Assembly: GCA_018268375.1 (NCBI GenBank)
Contig: JAFDWS010000002.1
Coordinates: 310,001-374,000 of the forward strand
Source: Armatimonadota bacterium
GTDB lineage: Bacteria > Armatimonadota > Fimbriimonadia > Fimbriimonadales > Fimbriimonadaceae
DNA length: 64,000 nucleotides
Direction: 5' to 3'
Positions 57,056 to 64,000 of this stretch are shown here, in pieces. Positions within the stretch are counted from its first letter, which is position 1; each line of letters opens with the position of its first letter. A program made the position numbers and the translations under genes. A model generated the notes under the pieces. That model did no database searches. It was not told where the DNA came from and saw only the letters and a program-made list of their open reading frames with translations.

Positions 57056-58879
57056 TTAGCGAGTGCCCAACACGATTTCGACGCGACGGTTCATCTTGCT
57101 TCCCTCGACGCTGTTTGGTTCGAGCGGGTTGCTGCTACCGAAAGACGTCACCTTGATGCGGCCTGCCGGGAAGTTCACGGGGGCTTGCTTCTCAAACCAC
57201 CGCTTCACGGCGAACGCCCTCTCTTCTGACAATTGGTCAGCCGAGTTACGCTCTTTCGCACCATCGGCGTAGCCGCGGATTTCGACGACAGCACCAGAGG
57301 CGACCAGCAAGTCGTTCAAAGTCGCCCGCAAGACCCGAGAGCCTTCGTCGGGGATGAACGTCTGTCCAGGCGTGAAGAAGACGCGCCAACTCGACTTAGA
57401 GCCGATAGGCTGGATGGGTGCGCCAGAGTCCTCGTAATGCGGAGAAGCCTGGGCGACCTGCGCCGAACGGAGAGTAGGATTGGCGCGAGACGCCACTGCC
57501 TTGACATAACTGGTGTCGAGGATGCTTTCGACAGGGTCGTAGCTTGGCACCAGATTGGGGTATTGCTGCACGACAACGTCGCCAAATGTCGAATAGGTCG
57601 CGGCAAATAGGTTCTGTGAACCAGGCACAAGACCGTACAACAGCATGTTGTCTGCGAGGTTGTTGACCGACGAACCACCCAATTCGACCATCAGGCCTTG
57701 AGCGTCGCGCTTCGTCGTGCCTTTGAAGTACGTGTACCAATAGCTGGCGTCAGCACCCTGCTCTTGGTAGACCTCGGCACTGATTTGCGCCGCTTTCTGC
57801 AACGCAGCGTCAGACGACTTGATGGCGTCACCGCCGGCAAAGATGCCAGCTAGGTAGGACTCGACCGACTTTCGGTTGTCCTTCATCCACTTGTCGATGC
57901 CAATAATGGTGTTCGGCATCTGCGACGCGTACTCACGGGTGGAGATAATCGAGACAATACCGCCTTTCTTGTCAGCAACGTTGACGTCTCCAGGCGTCCA
58001 CGTTACAACACCTTGCACCGTAATGCGCTTGGTCTCTCCTGTGGGTTTCCCGTTCTTCACGACTTTTCGTTCTTCGCTGTAGCCAGCGATGTACTTTTCC
58101 GCCGCGTCAATGTAGTCGTTCGCGGCGACCCAGTTAAGGGCGTCGGGGTCCCACGTCTTTTCGTCGGGGTTGTTTTTGATGTTGTTGTCACCGCACCATT
58201 TCAACGCAATGTTCCAGTCGCCGTCACGCAGATATCCCGAGACGACACCGCCGCGGGCAAGCTGAGGGTTGTTCTTCCACTCACGAGGGCCCATGAACTT
58301 GTCTTCGCCACGAGAATAGCCACAAGAACCAATGACCTTTGCCGTGTACTCGGGGCCAAGCCGTCGCAGCTGTGCGTTCAAAGGAGTCAAAAACGCCGCG
58401 GCACCATCACCCATGATGGCCACAAAGTGCGCACCCTTGCTGGGGTTGGGATTGCCGTTTTTCAGTTCTTGTGCAAAAGCCACAAGCGCTTCTTGCATCT
58501 TGGTGGCGTCGTCTTGTCGAGTCAACTTAAGGTTGACACCGAGTTGTTCCATCAAGGAACCACGAGTCGTCTTTGCACCGCCGTTGGCGAGCATGAGGCC
58601 AGATTGTGCGTTCCATGCCCACACCAGCATACGCATCTGTTGGCCAGTGACAGGCGCGGGGTCGTCACTGATTGTGTTCAGTTGAAGGTTGGTGCCCTCG
58701 CCGGCCGACACGGTCAGTGCCGGCAAGTCCACATGTTTGGGAACCACCGAGGCAGTGGAACCACCGCCTAAGAGCGTCTTAACCTTGTCGCCGAACATTC
58801 GGTAAGCACCGAACGCAAGGCCAATGGCCAAGACCACGAACGTGATTTTGCCAACGGGGGTCAGTTTAGAAGCAGCCAT
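57056..58879 (-). CDS. Membrane-anchored substrate-binding protein fused to OmpA domain
   Basis: A 607-aa protein. One N-terminal membrane span (~10-27) is followed by a long type-2 periplasmic-binding-protein-like region (~60-500; e.g. LVWAWNAQSGLMLANGG near residue 84). The C-terminal ~95 residues are an OmpA domain: VVEIRGYADGAKERN, LSEERAFAVKRWF and MNRRVEIVLG carry the Asp/Arg that bind diaminopimelate in peptidoglycan. So an importer binding subunit is tethered both to membrane and cell wall. First gene of the leftward operon; AATAAA lies 5 nt before ATG 58879. Confidence 0.88.
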   Translation of the reverse strand: MAASKLTPVGKITFVVLAIGLAFGAYRMFGDKVKTLLGGGSTASVVPKHVDLPALTVSAGEGTNLQLNTISDDPAPVTGQQMRMLVWAWNAQSGLMLANGGAKTTRGSLMEQLGVNLKLTRQDDATKMQEALVAFAQELKNGNPNPSKGAHFVAIMGDGAAAFLTPLNAQLRRLGPEYTAKVIGSCGYSRGEDKFMGPREWKNNPQLARGGVVSGYLRDGDWNIALKWCGDNNIKNNPDEKTWDPDALNWVAANDYIDAAEKYIAGYSEERKVVKNGKPTGETKRITVQGVVTWTPGDVNVADKKGGIVSIISTREYASQMPNTIIGIDKWMKDNRKSVESYLAGIFAGGDAIKSSDAALQKAAQISAEVYQEQGADASYWYTYFKGTTKRDAQGLMVELGGSSVNNLADNMLLYGLVPGSQNLFAATYSTFGDVVVQQYPNLVPSYDPVESILDTSYVKAVASRANPTLRSAQVAQASPHYEDSGAPIQPIGSKSSWRVFFTPGQTFIPDEGSRVLRATLNDLLVASGAVVEIRGYADGAKERNSADQLSEERAFAVKRWFEKQAPVNFPAGRIKVTSFGSSNPLEPNSVEGSKMNRRVEIVLGTR

Positions 58880-59032
58880 GTTTGTTTATTCCGGGCGGGT
58901 TTACCGCCGAGCGAGGCCAGAATACCTGAGGCCGTCGCGTTGGTGCATTATCACACATATCACTTTGTCAAAAACAAGGGGCCTGAGCACTTTTTTCAAC
59001 ATCGCTGGCATAATTGTGTACAGTAGGTTCAA
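58880..59032. promoter_or_regulatory. Divergent promoter region
   Basis: Holds the AATAAA box of the ABC operon, a small hairpin (GGCGG-TAAAC-CCGCC) on its leader side, and CATAAT/TACAGT boxes for the DUF3307 gene (TACAGT 8 nt before ATG 59033). No gene seen. Confidence 0.5.
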
Positions 59033-59488
59033 ATGTTCACACTCGAAGCTGTCGGCGGAGCACTCGCAATTCTTTTTGGGGTAGGCCATATGGTAGGTGA
59101 CTGGTTGCTGCAGTCGGACGAAATGGCCATGAACAAAACCACTAACATCAAAGTCAGGGCAGTGCACTGTCTGATTTACACCATGGTGTTGGCCGGCGTC
59201 ATGTTCTTTTGGCGTTCAGACCCAATCGTGTGGGCTGGCAAATGGCCGGAGTATTTCTTGGCCGTCGCATGGTTGTACGCAAGCCATTTCGTCATCGACA
59301 GTTACAAGCCATTGTTCAAATTTAGACAACTCACAGGCGACAAATGTGCCAAGACGATTGACGACTTTAAGGCTAATTTTGGCACTACGCGTGGCTTTGT
59401 AGTGTACGTGACACTCGACCAATTATTCCACTTGTTGTGTTTGTTGCCAGTGGCCAAGCTTGTCGTCACACTGCCATTGCCAGTTTGA
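59033..59488 (+). CDS. DUF3307 membrane protein
   Basis: A 151-aa polytopic protein: FGVGHMVGDWLLQSDEMAMNK, AVHCLIYTM, ASHFVIDSYK and LDQLFHLLCL are the H-x-x-x-D-W-x-x-Q, H-x-x-x-Y, H-x-x-I-D and D-Q-x-x-H blocks of DUF3307, with four membrane spans. Common in phages and plasmids; function unknown, the conserved His/Asp suggest metal binding in the membrane. Confidence 0.88.
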   Translation: MFTLEAVGGALAILFGVGHMVGDWLLQSDEMAMNKTTNIKVRAVHCLIYTMVLAGVMFFWRSDPIVWAGKWPEYFLAVAWLYASHFVIDSYKPLFKFRQLTGDKCAKTIDDFKANFGTTRGFVVYVTLDQLFHLLCLLPVAKLVVTLPLPV

Positions 59489-59492
59489 AACA

Positions 59493-59527
59493 GTCGACCG
59501 CCCGCGATATCAACACAGGCGGTCGAC
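59493..59527. terminator. Bidirectional hairpin between convergent genes
   Basis: GTCGACCGCC (59493-59502) and GGCGGTCGAC (59518-59527) form a perfect 10-bp stem with a 15-nt loop, 5 nt after the DUF3307 stop and 15 nt from the stop of the gene at 59542. No U-run follows. Confidence 0.55.
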
Positions 59528-59541
59528 ACGCAACAGCAACA

Positions 59542-59844
59542 TTACCCCGACGCAGCCGTGGAGTGCTTCCGCGCCAGTGCTGCGCGGTCAGACACAAAGT
59601 TCCTCTCGTACAGACCGCAAACTTCAAGAGAAGCAACGCCGGTCGCGACCGCTTGCAGAATTTTGCGCTGGGACTCGCCCGGACCACCGCACAACCAGTG
59701 GTTTTCTGCCTCGTGCAACAATGAGCGCATGATGAGCAACCAGGCCGGCAGGTCGTGCTTTTCGTCGTGGCCGCGACCCCAGACTTCGTCTTGGTACTCC
59801 CTTTCGCGGTCGATGGCGTCGTAAATTGTTTGTCGTGTATCCAC
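59542..59844 (-). CDS. Conserved phage unknown protein (DREREYQDEVWG family)
   Basis: A 100-aa protein with IYDAIDREREYQDEVWGRGHDEKHDLPAWLLIM at the N-terminus and a second helix. The R-E-x-x-Y-Q-x-E-x-W...H-D pattern is common to small phage proteins near nucleotide metabolism and may be MazG-like. GTG 59844 follows GATAAC by 6 nt. Confidence 0.7.
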   Translation of the reverse strand: MDTRQTIYDAIDREREYQDEVWGRGHDEKHDLPAWLLIMRSLLHEAENHWLCGGPGESQRKILQAVATGVASLEVCGLYERNFVSDRAALARKHSTAASG

Positions 59845-59863
59845 GACAAGGTTATCGCACCTT

Positions 59864-60112
59864 TCAGGTCTTTCGACCAAATTTAGCCACGAGACTAACA
59901 AGCTTGTCGAACTGCGTGTCGTACACCCAGATTAAGAAAGTATCGTCTTGACCCTGGTGTGACTCGAGCGATAAAACACCCAGCTCGTTCAAGGCTTGGG
60001 TGAACCCGACCGGGTCACTGACTCGCCATTGGCGCATCAAATTGTGCAAATGGGATGGGACAGGCCTGGCGTTTTCTCCCCCAAACCTGACAATCCTGGG
60101 CTTGCTAGGCAT
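59864..60112 (-). CDS. Unknown 82-aa protein
   Basis: ATG 60112 overlaps the HD-hydrolase stop by 8 nt. Basic N-terminus, then helix and strands (DDTFLIWVYDTQFDKLVSLVAKFG). No family recognised. Confidence 0.6.
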   Translation of the reverse strand: MPSKPRIVRFGGENARPVPSHLHNLMRQWRVSDPVGFTQALNELGVLSLESHQGQDDTFLIWVYDTQFDKLVSLVAKFGRKT

Positions 60113-60704
60113 TGGCCGACAAATCGGACACCAAATCTCTGAACTGTTCGACCTGATGCTTCAACTCGTCGACTTGCGGGCTGACGCCGCGTACGTCAAC
60201 AGAGGCGTTGCCCAAAGCAGCGGCCATGCTTTCCGCATACCAGACCATTGCTTCGGCGGGCGCATTGAATTTAGCAAGGAAAGAAATTCCTCCGTAGTCC
60301 ACCAATGTGGTCAGACTCCGGCAGTTGTCCAACTTGTCTGCGATTGTAATGCGCACGGCGTCTTCCGACATCCCGGCCACAGCGTCGATATGGGCTAGTT
60401 TGCGCGATTTCCAATCTGGTTTGTTCCCTGGCTCGTCTGTGTCCGAACACTCTTCCACGAGTGCGACCATATCGTCGCCGAACGCTGCCCGAATGACTTC
60501 TCGACCCGCAGGCACGTCTTCAATGACATCGTGCAACAATGCGCCTATTTGAGCACGCAGAGACCCGTGTCCCTCCATCACAGTCCCCGTCACGCGGAGC
60601 AAATGTCCAAGGTAGGGTGAACCATCCCCCTTGCGCACCTTGTCACTAAAATTGTCGACTGCGATATTGAACGCCTTGTTCAGGTCTGCTATTGTGTATT
60701 CCAT
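60105..60704 (-). CDS. MESH1/SpoT-like HD hydrolase
   Basis: A 199-aa HD-domain protein: RKGDGSPYLGHLLRVTGTVM, IGALLHDVIEDV (H-D and E-D) and RITIADKLDN (D) match the hydrolase half of SpoT/MESH1, which removes pyrophosphate from ppGpp (or phosphate from NADPH). The usual first metal His before RKG is not present, so activity is uncertain. It sits 4 nt after the NadD-like gene, suggesting linked nucleotide metabolism. Confidence 0.8.
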   Translation of the reverse strand: MEYTIADLNKAFNIAVDNFSDKVRKGDGSPYLGHLLRVTGTVMEGHGSLRAQIGALLHDVIEDVPAGREVIRAAFGDDMVALVEECSDTDEPGNKPDWKSRKLAHIDAVAGMSEDAVRITIADKLDNCRSLTTLVDYGGISFLAKFNAPAEAMVWYAESMAAALGNASVDVRGVSPQVDELKHQVEQFRDLVSDLSANA

Positions 60705-60708
60705 AGTC

Positions 60709-61371
60709 CTATGGACAGTATAACCCGCGTGCCTTTATATAGTCAATGACCCGGGGAGAAATACATTTGTCGTCAAACTGCCCTTTAGCCATTTGGGCAC
60801 GCAGGTCGACTGCGTGAAAATCGAGCTTGTCCGACACTTGCGCGTAGCCGACGTGCCTTCTAATCCATGGCGGAAGCTTGGCGCGTTTTGCTTCTACATT
60901 CGGACCAATGGCATACACGTCTGCAAAGAGGAACAAGTCAGAAAGGTTCTTCCACAAACCTAAGTTAGGCAGACAGTCCTCGCCGACCAAGACGTGGTAA
61001 TAAGCTGGCTGGCGCTCTTCCATGAACAGGCTGAACACAGTCCTGTACGTGTACGTAGGGGCCACGACCTCACGTTCATGACCGTCGACCTCGACGCGCG
61101 CCATGCCGGCGAACATCAGCTCGCACATTTCAATACGTTGTTCTAACGATGCCACGGGCGCGCCTTTGAAAGGATTGCCGTTGCACGGCCTCACCAGTAC
61201 CTTGTCAAATTTGAAAGCATCGAGTGCTGTTTGCACCATCCATCGGTGTCCTGCGTGTGGCGGGTCGAACGTACCCCCGAACACGGCAATGTGTTGCCAG
61301 CCATTCGAGTCTTCAGTTTGGTCAAACTGGCCGACATATTTTGCTAGTGAGTCTTCGGCAGCGACTTCCAT
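60709..61371 (-). CDS. Nicotinate/NMN adenylyltransferase-like protein
   Basis: A 220-aa nucleotidyltransferase: HIAVFGGTFDPPHAGHRWMV holds the G-G-T/S-F-D-P-x-H-x-G-H motif, with MELF-type helices and a C-terminal ISPRVIDYIKARGLYCP as in NadD. The usual I-S-S-T-x-I-R before it is altered to VDLRAQMAKGQF. It would make NaAD/NAD from the mononucleotide and ATP. TACAAT lies exactly 6 nt before ATG 61371. About 30 extra N-terminal residues. Confidence 0.87.
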   Translation of the reverse strand: MEVAAEDSLAKYVGQFDQTEDSNGWQHIAVFGGTFDPPHAGHRWMVQTALDAFKFDKVLVRPCNGNPFKGAPVASLEQRIEMCELMFAGMARVEVDGHEREVVAPTYTYRTVFSLFMEERQPAYYHVLVGEDCLPNLGLWKNLSDLFLFADVYAIGPNVEAKRAKLPPWIRRHVGYAQVSDKLDFHAVDLRAQMAKGQFDDKCISPRVIDYIKARGLYCP

Positions 61372-61373
61372 GT

Positions 61374-61892
61374 CTAAATTGTACCTTCGGTCAACACGTC
61401 TTCCAGGACTTTGTCCAAGGCCGCCATGACAGGCTCTCGAGGGGCAGGAAGTACCTTAGACGCTTGTTGACAAACCCGGTACAAACCATCGTCGGCTTTG
61501 TCACACTCCTTCCAAGGTTGGTCTGCGACAGAAGCGACGTCAAAAGCAGACGCCGGCAACTGACGCTGGCATTTAGTACACACAAAAGCGAACACACGAA
61601 ACCCATTGGAGTTTCCATTAAAATCAATTGGGACAACGTGTGTCAATGAGAACACCACCTTTCCACCAGCAGTCGTGGCCATTAGTCCTCCTGTGTCTTC
61701 TGGTTGGATGTCATAAATAGACAAGTCTACCGAAGTCAGGCACCAAACGTGGTCGCACACCACATTGTCAGCGTGTAAAATTTGCAGATACTCCTGTAGT
61801 CGGTCGTGTCTTTTTCTCAACGCGGCCAAGGTGGCACGACAAGCACGAAGCTGGTTTTTGAGGCTTATGAATTGATGTATCTTGCTGAACAT
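61374..61892 (-). CDS. Unknown 172-aa protein with LD-type C-terminus
   Basis: Start ambiguous (ATG 61892 or GTG 61904). N-terminal coiled coil (LRACRATLAALRKRHDRLQEYL), then C-T-K-C and C-D-H-x-W pairs that may hold zinc. Ends AALDKVLEDVLTEGTI, the tag followed by nine residues. Two nt upstream of the NadD-like gene in the operon order. Confidence 0.6.
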   Translation of the reverse strand: MFSKIHQFISLKNQLRACRATLAALRKRHDRLQEYLQILHADNVVCDHVWCLTSVDLSIYDIQPEDTGGLMATTAGGKVVFSLTHVVPIDFNGNSNGFRVFAFVCTKCQRQLPASAFDVASVADQPWKECDKADDGLYRVCQQASKVLPAPREPVMAALDKVLEDVLTEGTI

Positions 61893-61936
61893 TGTCCTGA
61901 GCACCTGGATGGCGGATGGGCTATACTGCTCTGATT

Positions 61937-63616
61937 ATGGCACACCAAAGTTTGTCTCAAGCGGTCACGAACGCCGTGGCACAGGCAATCCAACTCGCAG
62001 TCGTCGACGGCGAGTTGCCCACAAGTGTGCTCGACGTGCCCGTCGATATTAAGCGGCCAAGTCAAAACGTGGCTGGTGACTATGCCACCACTTTTTGCCT
62101 ACAAGCGGCCAAAACCTCCGGATTGTCCACCTCTGTAATCTTTGAGGCTCTTTTGCCTTACCTGGAGCAGACCGGCTTCTTTACGTCTGCCGCGTTCGCA
62201 CAACCAGGCTTTATCAACTTTGAACTGTCCCCTGCGGCCATCGACACCTACGCCTCCTATGCGCTGCACGACAACGCTCCAACCATGGTCGAAGACCCAC
62301 ACACCTACAACGTAGAGTATGTCTCTGTCAACCCGAACGGACCTATTACAGTCGCAGCGGCACGGGGTGCTGTCATCGGCGACGTTTTGTCCCGCGTGCT
62401 AAAAACGGTAGGCCACGATGTCACAAGGGAATACTATGTGAACGATGGCGTGAACAGCGAGCAAATGCGCTTGTTCGGCAAATCGGTCAAGCACCATGCC
62501 TGGACAGCATTGGAAATTCCTTCTTCAATGCCGGCCAACGGATATCAAGGCGCATATGTCGAAGCCATTGCGAAGGCCATGGTCTCGAAGTACGGAAAAG
62601 ACTTCCTACTTGAACAAGACGTCGCTTTTTTCCAGTCCACGGCACAGGCAATGATGATAGCGCAACAAAAGTCGGAACTCGCTGGGTTTGGAGTGGAATT
62701 CGATGTGTGGAGCCATGAACAAGAACTGTACGAGTCAGGAAAGGACATCGCAACGCTTGCAAAAATGAAAGAGTCTGGCGCGCTGGTCGAAAAAGAAGGA
62801 GCGCTTTGGTTGAACTCTTCCGCGTTCGGAGACCAGGAAAACCGGGTAGTCCTACGGTCTGACGGCCGTCCGACTTACGTCGCGGGCGACATTGCCTACC
62901 ACTGGGACAAGTATCAACGCGGACACGACAGGCTCATCGACTTATTAGGGCCCGACCATCATGGCTATATTCCGCGGTTAAAGGCCGGAGTTGCCGCCGT
63001 GGGCGAAGACCCTGACACGCTTTTTGTGCTCATCTTCCAAGCCGTAAGGTTCATCAAGGACGGAGAGGCCGTATTGATGCGAAAGCGAGACGGCAACTTG
63101 TACACCTTGAGCGACCTGACAGAAGAACTCGCCATCGAGCTTGGAAGCGCACAGGCCGCCAAAGACGTCGTGCGGTTCTTTTACCTGTACATGTCGGCAA
63201 ACAAGCATGTAGACTTCGACCTAAGCCTGGCAGTCAAACAGGCCGCAGAAAACCCGTGCTTCTACGCTCAGTACGCGCATGCGCGCTGCTGCTCCGTATT
63301 GACAAAAGCAGGCGAGCCCGAACCAGGTGCTCAGTGGGCGTTATTGTCAACAGCACAAGAAAAAACCTTGTTGTTCAAGTGTCTTGAACTGCCGGCCGAA
63401 ATCACACGGGTGGCCGAAGACTATGGTGTCCATCGTTTGGCGCATTACGCGGTCGACACTGCAAAGCTGTACCACGCCTTTTACGAGCACTGCAAAGTAA
63501 TTTTGCCAGACAATCCCAAACTGTCGAACGCTCGGAAAGCATTAGTCTTATTGGTCAAACAGACATTGGCCAGCGTGCTTGGTATATTGGGCGTCTCGGC
63601 GCCCGAGACCATGTGA
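61937..63616 (+). CDS. argS: Arginyl-tRNA synthetase with altered HIGH and KMSKS motifs
   Basis: A 559-aa class I synthetase. The N-terminal Add-1 domain (~1-100), the Rossmann core (GALWLNSSAFGDQENRVVLRSDG, then DIAYHWDKYQRG and LLGPDHHGYIPRLKAG), and the DALR anticodon-binding domain at the C-terminus are all present. In the HIGH motif position the sequence is NPNGPITVAAARGAVIGD (usual H-x-G-H replaced by T-V-A-A), and the KMSKS-type motif is LMRKRDGN. Both are atypical, so activity may be altered, although some bacteria also have variant HIGH motifs in ArgRS. TATACT lies 9 nt before ATG 61937. Confidence 0.9.
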   Translation: MAHQSLSQAVTNAVAQAIQLAVVDGELPTSVLDVPVDIKRPSQNVAGDYATTFCLQAAKTSGLSTSVIFEALLPYLEQTGFFTSAAFAQPGFINFELSPAAIDTYASYALHDNAPTMVEDPHTYNVEYVSVNPNGPITVAAARGAVIGDVLSRVLKTVGHDVTREYYVNDGVNSEQMRLFGKSVKHHAWTALEIPSSMPANGYQGAYVEAIAKAMVSKYGKDFLLEQDVAFFQSTAQAMMIAQQKSELAGFGVEFDVWSHEQELYESGKDIATLAKMKESGALVEKEGALWLNSSAFGDQENRVVLRSDGRPTYVAGDIAYHWDKYQRGHDRLIDLLGPDHHGYIPRLKAGVAAVGEDPDTLFVLIFQAVRFIKDGEAVLMRKRDGNLYTLSDLTEELAIELGSAQAAKDVVRFFYLYMSANKHVDFDLSLAVKQAAENPCFYAQYAHARCCSVLTKAGEPEPGAQWALLSTAQEKTLLFKCLELPAEITRVAEDYGVHRLAHYAVDTAKLYHAFYEHCKVILPDNPKLSNARKALVLLVKQTLASVLGILGVSAPETM

Positions 63617-63635
63617 CGACCAAGGTAACCAATCG

Positions 63636-63665
63636 GTCGGCTCAGAAATTCAAGTATGAGCCGAC
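63636..63665 (+). promoter_or_regulatory. Inverted repeat abutting the next start
   Basis: GTCGGCTCA (63636-63644) and TGAGCCGAC (63657-63665) are a perfect 9-bp inverted repeat whose right arm touches ATG 63666. It may terminate argS, be an operator over the TATGAG box, or fold over the start. Confidence 0.55.
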
Positions 63666-64000
63666 ATGATTACCGTAACCCCAAAACTACTTGGATTTCA
63701 GCTGCCACCAGGGTATTCAGGCACCGATTCTGATTCTCCTAACGAGGCCATTCATTCTCGGTGCATCGTGTCCGCAGCCACAAACAAGGCGCAAGTGGTA
63801 AGGCTCGAGGCAGCGTTGCTACAAGCAGGCTTCAATGGTCCAGAAGACTATGCGTCCCGCAACATTCACAGGCATATCGCCCATGAACTGGCATCAAGAA
63901 AAATTGGCGTAGTACTTCAGTTGAACACTGGCATCGCCAACCAACAAGCATGGCGGATACACTATGCCGAGTTCAATAACATTGAGTTCACCCCCGACCT
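63666..64000 (+). CDS. Unknown protein, cut by the window end
   Basis: Open from ATG 63666 to the last base. N-terminus MITVTPKLLGFQLPPGYSG, then a helix (NKAQVVRLEAALLQAGF) and a His-rich segment (NIHRHIAHELASRKIG). No family recognised; the C-terminus is outside the window. Confidence 0.55.
   Translation, partial: MITVTPKLLGFQLPPGYSGTDSDSPNEAIHSRCIVSAATNKAQVVRLEAALLQAGFNGPEDYASRNIHRHIAHELASRKIGVVLQLNTGIANQQAWRIHYAEFNNIEFTPD

Noticed and set aside
58013-58771. 252-aa plus-strand frame opposite the OmpA-fused binding protein
   Set aside because: Antisense shadow of a protein with clear OmpA and binding-protein features.

Overview
The window looks like an accessory region of a large double-stranded DNA bacteriophage (huge-phage type) rather than a bacterial chromosome. 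About 108 short, tightly packed genes lie in small clusters on both strands, many joined by ATGA, GTGA or TAATG overlaps. Most have no recognisable family. Those that do are typical of huge phages: a compact Cas9 with its own CRISPR array, EF-Ts, an arginyl-tRNA synthetase, RNA ligase and a polynucleotide-kinase-like enzyme, a Lar-type anti-restriction protein, an M15 lysin, a LAGLIDADG endonuclease, phosphate transport genes and a Clp/FtsH-like protease. No capsid, tail, terminase or replication module is visible. The host is unknown. A PEP-CTERM sorting signal on one protein and an atypical ArgRS active-site signature suggest a Gram-negative host with exosortase (Armatimonadota-like is my low-confidence guess).

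Layout. 1-1.3 kb: small unknown genes. 1.4-5.7 kb: a minimal type II (II-C-like) CRISPR locus reading leftward, in the order solitary repeat, cas9, predicted tracrRNA, then 10 repeats with 9 spacers of exactly 30 nt; no cas1, cas2 or cas4. 5.7-13.6 kb: small proteins, a HAD phosphatase, a 599-aa protein with an acetyltransferase-like C-terminus, EF-Ts and a C39-like protease. 13.6-15.2 kb: PiT phosphate transporter with its DUF47 partner. 16.4-20.4 kb: a tRNA-Phe-like gene with a D-loop insertion, then a rightward operon (PEP-CTERM protein, lipoprotein, tagged unknowns, dihydroorotate-dehydrogenase-like enzyme, YunG-like protein). 20.4-28.7 kb: mostly leftward small unknowns with Lar. 28.7-40.2 kb: PNK-like kinase, M15 peptidase, SPOUT methyltransferase, DUF262, RNA ligase, an isolated 3D-domain wall-hydrolase unit with consensus promoter and terminator, two metallophosphoesterases and a homing endonuclease. 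40.3-52 kb: nuclease-like genes, an XRE regulator, a run of proteins sharing a C-terminal tag, and the Clp-FtsH-like fusion. 53-59 kb: one leftward operon of an OmpA-fused binding protein, ABC permease, ABC ATPase, NADAR-like protein and two coiled-coil proteins. 59-64 kb: DUF3307, MESH1-like HD hydrolase, NadD-like adenylyltransferase and ArgRS.

Two window-wide patterns go beyond single genes. First, most starts have no Shine-Dalgarno sequence; a -10 hexamer (TATAAT, TACACT, TATCCT, TAAAAT and similar) sits 5-9 nt before the start codon, so most transcripts should be leaderless. I used this to choose starts. Second, more than twenty otherwise unrelated proteins of unknown function end in a short motif of the form [S/T]-x-L-D-x-x-[L/V/M], while nearly all recognisable enzymes lack it. 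It looks like a shared C-terminal targeting or docking tag, and with the Cas9 locus it is the strongest candidate for an undescribed system here.
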